Source: an uncultured Roseovarius sp. (GTDB lineage Bacteria; Pseudomonadota; Alphaproteobacteria; Rhodobacterales; Rhodobacteraceae). Taken from it: DNA of 64,000 nucleotides. Below the pieces are notes generated by a model, which was not told the origin of the DNA, made no database searches, and saw only the letters and a program-made list of their open reading frames with translations. Of the stretch, positions 42,381-49,740 are shown one piece after another. A program made the translations under genes and the position numbers. Each line of letters opens with the position of its first letter. Within the stretch, counting starts at the first letter, position 1. The stretch lies in the NCBI GenBank assembly GCA_947496175.1, contig CANMBU010000002.1, forward strand, positions 744,001 to 808,000. The letters are read 5' to 3'.

Positions 42381-42549
42381 TGCGGCTAAAATTTGTTGCG
42401 TGAAGGCGCGAAGAATGCCGTTTCCAAACACGCTTCATTCAGTCAGCCTTTCCAAATATTACCCAACCTCGCAATATTGTTGCGCAAAGATCACGACTGT
42501 TTTGGGCGGGTATAAAACCCCGTAGGACGACTCACCCACACCAGCCTAT

Positions 42550-42612
42550 CACCGGCCTCCCGATCACACGGATCGGACCCTAGCGGGCTGAGGTTTTGAT
42601 CCTCACCCGGTG
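42550..42612 (+). ncRNA. Candidate cloverleaf-like RNA element
   Basis: By eye, CACCGG (42550-42555) pairs with CCGGTG (42607-42612). Between them lie three hairpins: CCGATC-ACACG-GATCGG, CCC-TAGC-GGG and TGAGG-TTTTGAT-CCTCA. The last has the 5-bp stem and 7-nt loop size of a tRNA T or anticodon arm. The whole is a four-way junction 63 nt long, about 70 nt upstream of the tRNA-like molecule. No covariation evidence is available, and G+C-rich DNA folds easily, so confidence is limited. Confidence 0.35.
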
Positions 42613-42615
42613 CGG

Positions 42616-42680
42616 GCGGCCCTGCCGAACCCCGTATGCCAGGGCCGCGACGACGATCAGGGGTTGGCCTTTCACGCCAA
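42616..42680 (+). other. Two further hairpins leading into the tRNA-like molecule
   Basis: GCGGCCCTG (42616-42624) pairs perfectly with CAGGGCCGC (42640-42648) around a 15-nt loop. TTGGC-CTTTCAC-GCCAA (42664-42680) is a 5-bp stem with a 7-nt loop, ending two nucleotides before the tRNA-like acceptor. They may belong to one structured transcript with the elements on either side. Confidence 0.4.
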
Positions 42681-42682
42681 TT

Positions 42683-42757
42683 TCAAATGTAGCTCATTGG
42701 GTAGAGCATTCGACTTTAATCGAAGTGTAGCAGGTTCGAATCCTGCCATTTGCACCA
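42683..42757 (+). ncRNA. tRNA-Lys-like RNA with a 6-nt anticodon loop
   Basis: A 75-nt cloverleaf with encoded CCA. Acceptor TCAAATG/CATTTGC pairs at six of seven positions; the outermost is T opposite C. The D arm is GCTC-ATTGGGTA-GAGC. The anticodon stem TTCGA/TCGAA is perfect but encloses only six bases, CTTTAA, where tRNA-Lys(UUU) has seven. The T arm GCAGG-TTCGAAT-CCTGC is perfect. A conventional tRNA cannot decode with this loop, yet every stem is preserved, which argues against simple decay. It lies 414 nt upstream of the Band-7 (slipin) gene on the same strand. Band-7 genes paired with a tRNA-like RNA have been proposed as cofactors of RNA-repair systems. A decaying tRNA-Lys is the alternative. 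Confidence 0.7.
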
Positions 42758-43171
42758 GGTAAATGATCGAGAGATCTTGGGGTTCGACTCCCCTCACGCC
42801 GTAGAACAACGGCTCCAAATTTGGTCCGGGGTTGCCTCAGCAGAGGTGGCCCGGAGGGATCGCTTTGTCTTCGGACGAGGGGATACTGGAGGATCGCCGC
42901 TGCTCTGGTTTTGCGCCGGAGCGGGGATGATGGTGGCATCGTGCACCTTCCCGTAGGCCGGGGTTCACCCCGGCCTACGCGCTGGTCGCACCATGCGCCC
43001 GCTCTTCCAACTCCCGCGCGGGATCATGGCGCGGGGCGGCCTCGGACCTCTCATTCCGCTTGCTGAGATGCAGGCATAAACACCTGTGACCATTCTGGTC
43101 CAACATATTGAAAACCAAAAGGAGTTATCGCTTTGCGACGACGATAGGACGAGACGAAAAGGAGACGAAAG
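42758..43171 (+). other. Structured non-coding stretch between tRNA-like RNA and slipin gene
   Basis: No credible protein gene. It contains a second T-arm-like sequence (TGGGG-TTCGACT-CCCCT at 42778-42794) with no matching 5' half. A UUCG-capped stem TTGTC-TTCG-GACGA is near 42866, and a perfect 12-bp palindrome lies at 42952-42979. The last 90 nt before the slipin gene are AT-richer and carry two purine-rich ribosome-binding-like motifs (AAGGAG at 43119 and 43159). The second serves the slipin start. Confidence 0.5.
42952..42979. repeat. Perfect 12-bp hairpin
   Basis: CGTAGGCCGGGG-TTCA-CCCCGGCCTACG. It has no U-tract on either strand, so it is probably a palindromic repeat or the 3' end structure of the upstream non-coding transcript rather than a standard terminator. 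Confidence 0.7.
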
Positions 43172-44320
43172 ATGACTCATATACTGACCCGAACACTGGA
43201 CCGGCTGACCGGTCATGACCGTGTTACGCTAATGGAAACCGAGCGGATGCTCGTGCTGACCAAAGGCCGGATCACTGCCATTCTTGGACCGGGCGAGCAT
43301 CGCCTGAAGGCGCGCGATACCGTGCGCGAGGTCCACAATATCGAGCGTCTCCGTTTCACCTCGCCCTATGTGCGCGTGCTGTTTCGGGAACGTCCGGATC
43401 TCGCTGAGGCGCATCTGACTGAGGTGCGTGCCGAGGCCGATGAGGTGGCCGTGATCCTGCGCGAAGGGGTGCCTTACGAGGTGCTTCTGCCGGACAACCG
43501 GCTGGTTCTGTGGACGGTGGCTGGCCCCTGGACGGTTGAGCGTCATGCGCTCACCGACACGCTGGAACTGCCTGCGGCACTTGCGCGGCGTCTGACGCGC
43601 ACGGGTCTGACCACGGCCTTCAACGCCACCGAGGTGGCCGAGGGGCATGTGGGCATGCTCACCGTGGATGGTGTGCTGATGGGCCGGCTCGCGCCGGGCA
43701 CGCACGCCTTCTGGAAAGTGGGCCGGCACGTCGCGGTCAAGCAGGTCGATCTGCGGACACGGACCCATGAGGTGACTGGTCAGGAAATCCTGACCAAAGA
43801 CCGGGTCACAATCCGGGTGAACCTGACCGCGGACTACCGGGTCACCGACCCCGAACGTGCGGTTGGTGCGGTGAAAGACTTCGAAGAAGCCCTGCACCGT
43901 GCGCTGCAACTGGCGTTTCGGAAAACCCTTGGTGCGCTGACACTGGACCGGCTTCTGGCCGAGAAAGTGACGGTGGATGCCGAGGCCGCGAAAACGGTGC
44001 GTGCTGAAATGGCGCGGATCGGGATCGAGGTGGGTGAGATCGCTCTGAAAGACGTGATCCTGCCCGGTGAGATGCGCGAGATTCTGACAGCCGTGGTTGC
44101 GGCTGAAAAGGAAGCAGAGGCCAACGTCATCCGGCGTCGGGAAGAAACGAACGCAACGCGCTCGCTTCTGAACACCGCCAAAGTGATGGCCGAGAACCCT
44201 GTGATGCTGCGGCTCAAAGAACTTGAGGCGCTGGAAACCATCGCGGGCAAGGTCGAACGGCTGACGGTCCATAACGGGACTGAGGGTCTGATGACCGATC
44301 TCGTGCGTCTGCGCGACTAG
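43172..44320 (+). CDS. Slipin / SPFH (Band-7) domain protein
   Basis: 382-residue Band-7 protein without an obvious membrane helix. After a short N-terminal region, two beta-rich segments (MLVLTKGRITAILGPGEHRL and VLMGRLAPGTHAFWKVGRHV) look like a duplicated N-terminal motif. The SPFH core follows (VDLRTRTHEVTGQEILTKDR, VTIRVNLTADYRVTDPERAV, IGIEVGEIALKDVILPGEM). The end is a helical, coiled-coil-prone region (AAEKEAEANVIRRREETNAT). Slipins oligomerise as scaffolds. The AAAGGAGACGAAAG site precedes the ATG, and the gene is monocistronic with its own terminator. The tRNA-like RNA upstream suggests the RNA-repair-associated subgroup, but no ligase gene is nearby. Confidence 0.85.
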   Translation: MTHILTRTLDRLTGHDRVTLMETERMLVLTKGRITAILGPGEHRLKARDTVREVHNIERLRFTSPYVRVLFRERPDLAEAHLTEVRAEADEVAVILREGVPYEVLLPDNRLVLWTVAGPWTVERHALTDTLELPAALARRLTRTGLTTAFNATEVAEGHVGMLTVDGVLMGRLAPGTHAFWKVGRHVAVKQVDLRTRTHEVTGQEILTKDRVTIRVNLTADYRVTDPERAVGAVKDFEEALHRALQLAFRKTLGALTLDRLLAEKVTVDAEAAKTVRAEMARIGIEVGEIALKDVILPGEMREILTAVVAAEKEAEANVIRRREETNATRSLLNTAKVMAENPVMLRLKELEALETIAGKVERLTVHNGTEGLMTDLVRLRD

Positions 44321-44327
44321 GCCAAGG

Positions 44328-44362
44328 CCCGGCCCGGGGGAAACCTCGGGCCGGGTTTTTTT
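44328..44362 (+). terminator. Rho-independent terminator of the slipin gene
   Basis: CCCGGCCCG pairs with CGGGCCGGG around a 10-nt loop, followed by seven T residues, starting eight nucleotides after the slipin stop. It also lies just past the stop of the convergent amine oxidase gene. Confidence 0.9.
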
Positions 44363-44366
44363 GTGT

Positions 44367-45719
44367 TCATCCGAGATTATCCGCAACGGCCTCCGCCACT
44401 CGTGTCCCCGTGACATCGGCCCCGCCCACCGTGGCCCAAATGTCTTCGTGACAGGCTTCGCCGGCAAAGAAAATACGGTCCCCAACCGGCTGGCGCAGAA
44501 CCTCGCGCATGGGAAATCCACCGGGAGCGGCCGAGGCATAGCAGCCGCGCACAAACGGGTCGTTGCCCCACTCGGACACAGTGCCTTTGGTGAGGTACTT
44601 GTCCACGTCAGCGCCAATGAGGTTGCGTAGTTTTCCAACCACAAAGTCCATGGCCGTATCGGCACCCGCAAGCTCAAGCTCGCGTGCGAAATCCCCGCCA
44701 ACATCGCAATAGGCCAGCCCGGTTCCACTTGCATTGACCAGCGCGCCGAACGCCTCAAAGCTGTCATCAACCTTGTGCAGGACGTAGCCATCTTCACCCA
44801 GGCCAAAGATATCCTCGCTGAAATGCAAGGCGATATGGTTGTAGAACCCCATCGAAATCGCGTTGAACGACTCTTGTTTCTCAACCGGAAGAGGCGGATC
44901 AAACGCGATGCCTTCTCCCGCCAGAACCCCCGTTGAAGCGGTCAGGATCACCGCCTTGGCCCGGATGGTGCCTTCAGTGGTTGCCACCTCAACCCCATCG
45001 CCGCCCCAGTTGATTTTCGTCACGGCGGTGTTGAGCGCCACATCAAGCCCTTTGGCGTGATTTGCCACCAGTGTTCCGTACCCATCGGCATAGTACCAGT
45101 CGTTGCTGCCCGCAGATTCCCACCAATCGAGGCAGGAAAACGCGTCCATGTCCTTGCCCATCTCCCAGGAGCCGATCCCAAACCATCCTGTTTGGGACCA
45201 GGGGCTGTCGGTCGGCGCAACGGACGCAGGCGCGACATCCTGACGGGATTTCCCGGCTTTGGAAATGGCCGTCTCAACCGCTTCCCACGCCTCCCACATA
45301 TCTGCGATTTCATCCTCAGAGGCAGGGCCGCTTTCGTTGTAAATCCCGTACTCTTCCGGGGCGCGATAGAACCGCCCGCCCGAGGATTTGGCCCGCTCAA
45401 AATACGGGTTGCGGTTTTCATTCTGCACCCAATGCGCCCCCACGTCATAGGGCATGCCAAACGTGTCCGTTTCGGTGATCACCCGCCCGCCCACCTGAGC
45501 GGCGGCTTCGACATGCACATAGCTCACACCGCGTTCACGCAGCTTGTGCGCCGCAGCGATGCCTGCCGCGCCAGCGCCAACGATCACGACATCCGGGTTG
45601 CTGGGAAAAGAGGACTGGCCATAGGCAAAACCGGGGAGAAGCACGCTCGCCGAGCTGAGTTGCAGAAAGCGACGTCGGTTGAAATCGGACCGAGCAGTAG
45701 AGTGATGGCGTGACGGCAT
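44367..45719 (-). CDS. Tat-exported flavin monoamine oxidase
   Basis: 450-residue FAD amine oxidase. The N-terminus has a twin-arginine signal (FNRRRFLQLSSASVLLPGFA), so a folded, exported enzyme is expected. The FAD motif VVIVGAGAAGIAAAHKLRER follows near residue 45, then YVHVEAAAQVGGRVITETD. The C-terminal FAD-contact segment is RIFFAGEACHEDIWATVGGA. It oxidises a primary or secondary amine to an aldehyde with H2O2 formation; polyamines are one possibility. It is divergent from a TetR gene with a double-palindrome operator between them. Confidence 0.85.
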   Translation of the reverse strand: MPSRHHSTARSDFNRRRFLQLSSASVLLPGFAYGQSSFPSNPDVVIVGAGAAGIAAAHKLRERGVSYVHVEAAAQVGGRVITETDTFGMPYDVGAHWVQNENRNPYFERAKSSGGRFYRAPEEYGIYNESGPASEDEIADMWEAWEAVETAISKAGKSRQDVAPASVAPTDSPWSQTGWFGIGSWEMGKDMDAFSCLDWWESAGSNDWYYADGYGTLVANHAKGLDVALNTAVTKINWGGDGVEVATTEGTIRAKAVILTASTGVLAGEGIAFDPPLPVEKQESFNAISMGFYNHIALHFSEDIFGLGEDGYVLHKVDDSFEAFGALVNASGTGLAYCDVGGDFARELELAGADTAMDFVVGKLRNLIGADVDKYLTKGTVSEWGNDPFVRGCYASAAPGGFPMREVLRQPVGDRIFFAGEACHEDIWATVGGADVTGTRVAEAVADNLG

Positions 45720-45740
45720 GGCAAGTTTCCTCTATCATTT

Positions 45741-45776
45741 TCTACGGTGTAGAGGAAAATTACTCTACACCGTAGA
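45741..45776. promoter_or_regulatory. TetR operator, perfect 14-bp inverted repeat
   Basis: TCTACGGTGTAGAG (45741-45754) and CTCTACACCGTAGA (45763-45776) are exact reverse complements with an 8-nt spacer, placed between the amine oxidase and the divergent TetR gene. Each half is itself a dyad (CTAC-N3-GTAG), so two TetR dimers could bind side by side and repress both genes. Confidence 0.85.
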
Positions 45777-45803
45777 GTAAGTCAAACGAACCGAGGGTCC
45801 GGT

Positions 45804-46424
45804 ATGAACAAGCGCGAAAAACTGTCTGGTCCCAGTATCGCCGCTGCAGCCATGCAGATGATTGATAAACATGGTGAAAAAGGCTTCAGCATGCGCAAGC
45901 TGGCCGCTGAACTGGGCGTGGACCCAATGGCCATTTACCACCACCATGCCAATAAAGACGCCTTGATCCACGCGGTGATGCAGGCGCTCATGGAAGAGTG
46001 CGACATCCCTCAGGCGACAGGGAACTGGCAACAGGATCTGCGTAACCTGTGTTCAAGCCTGCGGGCCTTGGCCAACAGGCATCCCGGGGCCTTTCGGATT
46101 TACGAAACCTACGAAAAATGGGTGCCCGCCGAACATAACCTGCACGAGGCGTTCTACAGAACTTTGTCAGAGGCGGGGTTCGGGCGCAAAGCCACCGTAC
46201 AATCTGCCAACCTGCTTTTGATGTATACCGAGGCCTTTGCCGTGGACGAGATCAGCGGCTGGCTGGAGCCGGAAGATCGCAATGCGTTGATCAAAAGCCT
46301 GGAAGGCGGTGATTACGACATGGTCAACAGCCTGGTCGATGAGATCACCGCGCCCGACACAGACGCGGATTTCATATTCGGACTAAACGTTTTACTGAAT
46401 GGTTTGCAGGCGCAGTTGGACTAA
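45804..46424 (+). CDS. TetR-family transcriptional repressor (TetR_C domain)
   Basis: 206-residue repressor. The N-terminal HTH is GEKGFSMRKLAAELGVDPMA then IYHHHANKDALI (residues about 25-58), and the C-terminal helical ligand domain resembles TetR_C. It is divergent from the amine oxidase. The operator between them strongly suggests it represses both the oxidase and itself until an amine or related ligand binds. Its stop lies within a repeat element. Confidence 0.88.
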   Translation: MNKREKLSGPSIAAAAMQMIDKHGEKGFSMRKLAAELGVDPMAIYHHHANKDALIHAVMQALMEECDIPQATGNWQQDLRNLCSSLRALANRHPGAFRIYETYEKWVPAEHNLHEAFYRTLSEAGFGRKATVQSANLLLMYTEAFAVDEISGWLEPEDRNALIKSLEGGDYDMVNSLVDEITAPDTDADFIFGLNVLLNGLQAQLD

Positions 46425-46537
46425 AGCGTTTCGTCTTTAACCTGAGACGTCAGCAAAAGGTGAGGCGCGTGCAACGATTGAGTGTCGCGCTGCGTTTCGC
46501 GACCATCTGTTGGTCAGGTTAATCGCGAAACGCTTTA
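46422..46537. repeat. 116-nt element with 24-nt terminal inverted repeats
   Basis: The left arm TAAAGCGTTTCGTCTTTAAC+CTGA (46422-46445) and right arm TCAGGTTAATCGCGAAACGC+TTTA (46514-46537) are reverse complements except at three positions. A third GCGTTTCGCGA lies inside near 46492. The element starts with the TetR stop codon and ends just before the convergent AhpD-like gene. The same CGAAACGCTTTAA occurs at 15621. It may be a non-autonomous repeat used as a terminator. Confidence 0.7.
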
Positions 46538-46543
46538 ATGACG

Positions 46544-46939
46544 TCAGACCTTGAAGGCGTCATCCACCGGCACTTGAAGTGCGGTGGCCAACGCGTTTGT
46601 CTGACTGGCCATCCCGATCACAGAAAGCAGCTCGCCATGCTGCGCCTCTGTCATGCCTTTGGCCTTGGCCGCAGCGGTATGGGAATGCGCGCAATATTCA
46701 CATGAGTTCGCAACAGACACCGCGATATAGATCATCTCCTTGGTCAGCGGATCAATCTCGCCCGGCCCCATCACGGCCTTGAGCCTCTCCCACGTCGCCT
46801 TGAGCAAAGCCGGATCATGCGCCAAAGCGCGCCAGAAATTGTTGATGAAATCACCGCCGCGTGTGGTGCGAATATCGTCATATACAGCGCGCACTTCTGG
46901 AGTGGCCTCTTCATCGGAAATCAGTGTGACCGTGGCCAT
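46544..46939 (-). CDS. Carboxymuconolactone decarboxylase / AhpD-like protein
   Basis: 131-residue single-domain protein of the CMD/AhpD superfamily. NSCEYCAHSHTAAAKAKGMT near residue 75 contains the C-x-x-C-x3-H peroxidatic motif, which favours an AhpD-like redox role over true lactone decarboxylation. It is last in a tight leftward three-gene unit, with two bases separating it from the DUF2237 gene. Confidence 0.83.
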   Translation of the reverse strand: MATVTLISDEEATPEVRAVYDDIRTTRGGDFINNFWRALAHDPALLKATWERLKAVMGPGEIDPLTKEMIYIAVSVANSCEYCAHSHTAAAKAKGMTEAQHGELLSVIGMASQTNALATALQVPVDDAFKV

Positions 46940-46941
46940 TC

Positions 46942-47328
46942 TTATCCCTGAGCCTCCGCCGCATGTTGTTTGAGAACTTCTAAGGGAATAATGTCCAACG
47001 CCCGCGCATGCGTCGCTTCAAGCCGTACCTTCGGGGCGCATCCTTCGTCGTGGGCTTGCAGAAAGCGTGAGGCACACAGGCACCACTGATCTCCGGGGTT
47101 CAAACCGGCAAATCCAAACTCTGGCCGTGGCGTGCTGAGGTCGTTGCCGACATATTTGGAGAACGCCAGGAACTCGGCCGTCATCAAGGCGCAGACCGTG
47201 TGACTGCCGTGATCCTCCGCACAGGTGTTGCAATGCCCGTCGCGGAAAAAGCCGGTCTTTGGGTCATTGCTGCACAACTCCAGCCGCCCCCCCAGCACGT
47301 TGACGGATGTGTCCATTTTCATCGCCAT
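46942..47328 (-). CDS. DUF2237-family protein
   Basis: 128-residue protein recognisable as DUF2237 by NVLGGRLELCSNDPKTGFFR, CNTCAEDHGSHTVCALMTAE, FLAFSKYVGNDLSTP and the block GDQWCLCASRFLQAHDEGCA followed by P. Conserved Cys residues could bind a metal or be redox active. The function is unknown. The ATG at 47328 has GAGG nine bases upstream; 47322 is an alternative. It sits between a monooxygenase-like gene and the AhpD-like gene, which hints at oxidative or haem-related chemistry. Confidence 0.8.
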   Translation of the reverse strand: MAMKMDTSVNVLGGRLELCSNDPKTGFFRDGHCNTCAEDHGSHTVCALMTAEFLAFSKYVGNDLSTPRPEFGFAGLNPGDQWCLCASRFLQAHDEGCAPKVRLEATHARALDIIPLEVLKQHAAEAQG

Positions 47329-47332
47329 GGTT

Positions 47333-47653
47333 TCAGACCTCGTGCAGCACTGTTTCAAAGCCCTCAAATTGCGGCGGTCCCATCAATGCATCCTGCGTTT
47401 TGGACCGCCCCGCATCTTTATGCGCATCGCGGAAATTCTGCGACTTGGTCCAGGCCTCGAAATCAGCGCGGCTGGCCCACACCACGTGGCTGGAATACAG
47501 GCAAAAGCCATCTCCCTCAGGCCCTTTGAGAAGACGAAACTCTTGAAATCCCGGCGTTTCTTTGAGCCGGCTTTCGCGCGAGCGCCACATCTCTTCGAAT
47601 TGCGCCTCAGCGCCGGTTTTCACCTGAAACCGGTTCATTGCGATGTAGCTCAT
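47333..47653 (-). CDS. Antibiotic-biosynthesis-monooxygenase (ABM) / HmoA-like protein
   Basis: 106-residue ABM-fold protein (ferredoxin-like dimer). MSYIAMNRFQVKTGAEAQFE and PGFQEFRLLKGPEGDGFCLY are typical, followed by VVWASRADFEAWTKSQNFRD. The family includes haem-degrading IsdG/HmoA enzymes and quinone-forming monooxygenases; the substrate is unknown. It is first in a three-gene leftward unit with DUF2237 and AhpD-like genes. The ATG at 47653 was chosen by the family's usual start. Confidence 0.78.
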   Translation of the reverse strand: MSYIAMNRFQVKTGAEAQFEEMWRSRESRLKETPGFQEFRLLKGPEGDGFCLYSSHVVWASRADFEAWTKSQNFRDAHKDAGRSKTQDALMGPPQFEGFETVLHEV

Positions 47654-47725
47654 GTCAAAATCCCGCATCATGCATCTGTACAGGTATCCTGCACAATGCG
47701 CGACAGCGCGGCAAGTCGTGAGGCG

Positions 47726-48889
47726 TTAAAGCGTGTCTGCGATCTGTCGAAACAGCTTGAGATTGCTTTCGTGGGTTCCCGGCTCGTTGAACCTGTGGTC
47801 TGCCGCAGTGGTTACGATCACCAGATCACGTGTCTGATCAACATAGATGTATTGCCCGTAGATCCCATGCGCCATGAACTGCCCCGGTTCGGCATCCGCG
47901 GGCACCCACCAATGATACCCGTATCCCAACTCGCCCGGTGCGGTTGGCGCCGTAGGCATGGTCGACACCTCGACCCAATCCTTGGGTACGATCTGTCTAC
48001 CTGAAAGCTTGCCATTCTGTTCATACATCAGTCCAAAGCGGGCGAAGTCGCGGGTTGTCTTGTTGATCCCACCGGGGGCAAAGGCGACCTCATTGCTATC
48101 GGCCAGAATATAGGGTCCAACCTCCAACCCCATGGGTTTTATGAGCTTTTCTGCCAGCAGTTCGGTCATGGGTTTGCCTGTCGCGGACCGCAGCACCATG
48201 GCGAGAACATGCGCGTCTATGGACACGTAAAGCCAGTCTTCACCCGGCTCTCCGCGTTTCTCCAAAAGGCTGGTCGCGAATTCATCCATCGTGCCGCCTA
48301 GGGCAAGCTCACGTCCCATGCGATTGATGTCAGCGTCGTAATCAAGATAATCTTCGTTGAACGCAACGCCGCTTGTCATCTGCAAAAGGTCGACAACCCT
48401 AGCGCCGTCATAGGCCGTGCCCTTGAGCGTCGGGACATACTCAACAACCTCATCTTCCAGCGCCTTGATCGTGCCTTCACTCAGAAGGATGCCAATAAGG
48501 GCCGATATATAAGGTTTGGACAGCGCCCACCCGATCCGAAGGTCGTCGGGTTTCGTATCCAGATGATAGCTTTCATGAACAATCTGACCTTTGTGTAGAA
48601 CAAGAAACGATGTGACAGTGCGCTCATAGATCCACGCGATGATGTCGTCGGTCAGTGCAATTTTGGTGCCCTGTGGCAGCTCGGAAACTGGCAAATCGCC
48701 GCGTGAGATCGGCTGTGAGCGAAACGCCTTGTCCAGAGAGGAAAAGTTTTCAACGATTTTGTCTTTTTCGAAGAGCGTGTTCACGGCGACAAGGCGGTAG
48801 ATCTCTTCTCGCATGAGTACGCCGACGAACAAGGCTGCCAGCACGGAGAAGACCATTGTTCTTCTTGCCCATTTCACAGTGTTTCGCAC
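47726..48889 (-). CDS. Membrane-anchored beta-lactamase-fold protein lacking the catalytic serine
   Basis: 387-residue protein of the serine beta-lactamase / EstB / 6-aminohexanoate hydrolase class, with an N-terminal membrane anchor (MVFSVLAALFVGVL) and periplasmic body. In active members the nucleophile lies in S-x-x-K at the start of a long helix. Here the aligned stretch is RIGWALSKPYISALIGILLS: the Lys and the helix are preserved but the Ser position is Ala. WLYVSIDAHVLAMVLRSATG supplies the Tyr motif and the GYHWWVP strand is present. It may therefore be a pseudoenzyme or sensor-like protein. A shifted alignment using the neighbouring Ser is a less likely alternative. Confidence 0.8.
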   Translation of the reverse strand: MRNTVKWARRTMVFSVLAALFVGVLMREEIYRLVAVNTLFEKDKIVENFSSLDKAFRSQPISRGDLPVSELPQGTKIALTDDIIAWIYERTVTSFLVLHKGQIVHESYHLDTKPDDLRIGWALSKPYISALIGILLSEGTIKALEDEVVEYVPTLKGTAYDGARVVDLLQMTSGVAFNEDYLDYDADINRMGRELALGGTMDEFATSLLEKRGEPGEDWLYVSIDAHVLAMVLRSATGKPMTELLAEKLIKPMGLEVGPYILADSNEVAFAPGGINKTTRDFARFGLMYEQNGKLSGRQIVPKDWVEVSTMPTAPTAPGELGYGYHWWVPADAEPGQFMAHGIYGQYIYVDQTRDLVIVTTAADHRFNEPGTHESNLKLFRQIADTL

Positions 48890-48950
48890 AACTGGGCTCC
48901 CTTACCAAACAAACGTACTCGCCCAAAGCGAGCATCGAATACACGCGCAA

Positions 48951-49643
48951 CTATCTGAACTTGTCTAGTAATTTCTGCAAGGACGAACGTGTGTCCTGTC
49001 CCGGATTTGATATGGGTGTGTGTTCTTCGTGTCGCGGTTTGGTTGAGCGCGGTGCCTTGGACGTCGAAGACCGAGGCGGTGCAACTTGTTGCGCAACCGC
49101 ATTCAGGAACCTGTCATTATGTCCTTCGGCCAACTCGGCTGCCCCGTTTGAAAGGCCGGACAAAAGCGGATCTAGCCATTCCTGATCGGCCTTGGCGAAA
49201 TCCTGCAGAACGTAACGGGCCACGAGATCCTTTTGCCCCGGATGCCCGATGCCCAGCCGCACGCGCTGATAGTGTTCACCGATATGCTGATGGATCGACC
49301 GCAATCCGTTATGCCCTGCGTGCCCGCCACCCCGTTTGACGCGGCTTTTTCCGGGCGCCAGGTCCAACTCGTCATGAAACACGGTCACGTCTTGTGGGTC
49401 CAGTTTGTAAAACCGCATGGCCTCTCCCACGGATTGACCCGACAGGTTCATGAAGGTCTCAGGCTTCAAAAGCAGAACTTTCTCAGAGCCAAGACGCCCT
49501 TCCGACAGCACGCCCTGAAACTTGGATTTCCATGGACCAAACCCATGATCTTCGGCAATCCGGTCCACAGCCATGAACCCGATATTGTGCCTGTTCTTGG
49601 AATACTTGTCGCCCGGATTGCCCAGGCCTACAAAAAGCAGCAT
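48951..49643 (-). CDS. pth: Peptidyl-tRNA hydrolase with C-terminal extension
   Basis: 230-residue Pth, longer than the usual 190 or so because of a basic, Ser/Pro-rich tail ([20 protein letters not shown]). The core has [20 protein letters not shown] with catalytic His near residue 21, [17 protein letters not shown], and [20 protein letters not shown]. It releases tRNA from peptidyl-tRNA drop-off products. It is usually next to rplY; here a methyltransferase gene lies between them on the other strand. Confidence 0.94.
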   Translation of the reverse strand: MLLFVGLGNPGDKYSKNRHNIGFMAVDRIAEDHGFGPWKSKFQGVLSEGRLGSEKVLLLKPETFMNLSGQSVGEAMRFYKLDPQDVTVFHDELDLAPGKSRVKRGGGHAGHNGLRSIHQHIGEHYQRVRLGIGHPGQKDLVARYVLQDFAKADQEWLDPLLSGLSNGAAELAEGHNDRFLNAVAQQVAPPRSSTSKAPRSTKPRHEEHTPISNPGQDTRSSLQKLLDKFR

Positions 49644-49740
49644 TGCCGTTGTCCTGAATTTGGTATGGATGGTCTACGCCGCAAGCGCGTGTGAATCAAT
49701 AAACCAGGTTGGCGCGGCCAAAACAGGGCAGGGGCAGCAC

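Noticed and set aside
42758..42803. Second tRNA suggested by the T-arm-like TGGGG-TTCGACT-CCCCT
   Set aside because: There is no matching acceptor 5' strand, D arm or anticodon arm, so it is reported only as part of the structured region.
42550..42980. tmRNA, RNase P RNA, 6S RNA or SRP RNA in the non-coding region
   Set aside because: None of their conserved sequence blocks is visible.
43092..43115. Possible sigma-54 promoter (TGGTCC...TTGAA) before the slipin gene
   Set aside because: The spacing is one base too long and the invariant GC of the -12 element is missing, so an RtcR-like control cannot be claimed.
43133..43147. Mini-ORF TTG-Arg-Arg-Arg-stop after AAGGAG upstream of the slipin gene
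   Set aside because: A three-Arg leader peptide is attractive, but it rests on a TTG start and chance is likely.
43229..44902. 557-codon minus-strand frame opposite the slipin gene
   Set aside because: It is a shadow frame across two real genes and the slipin terminator.
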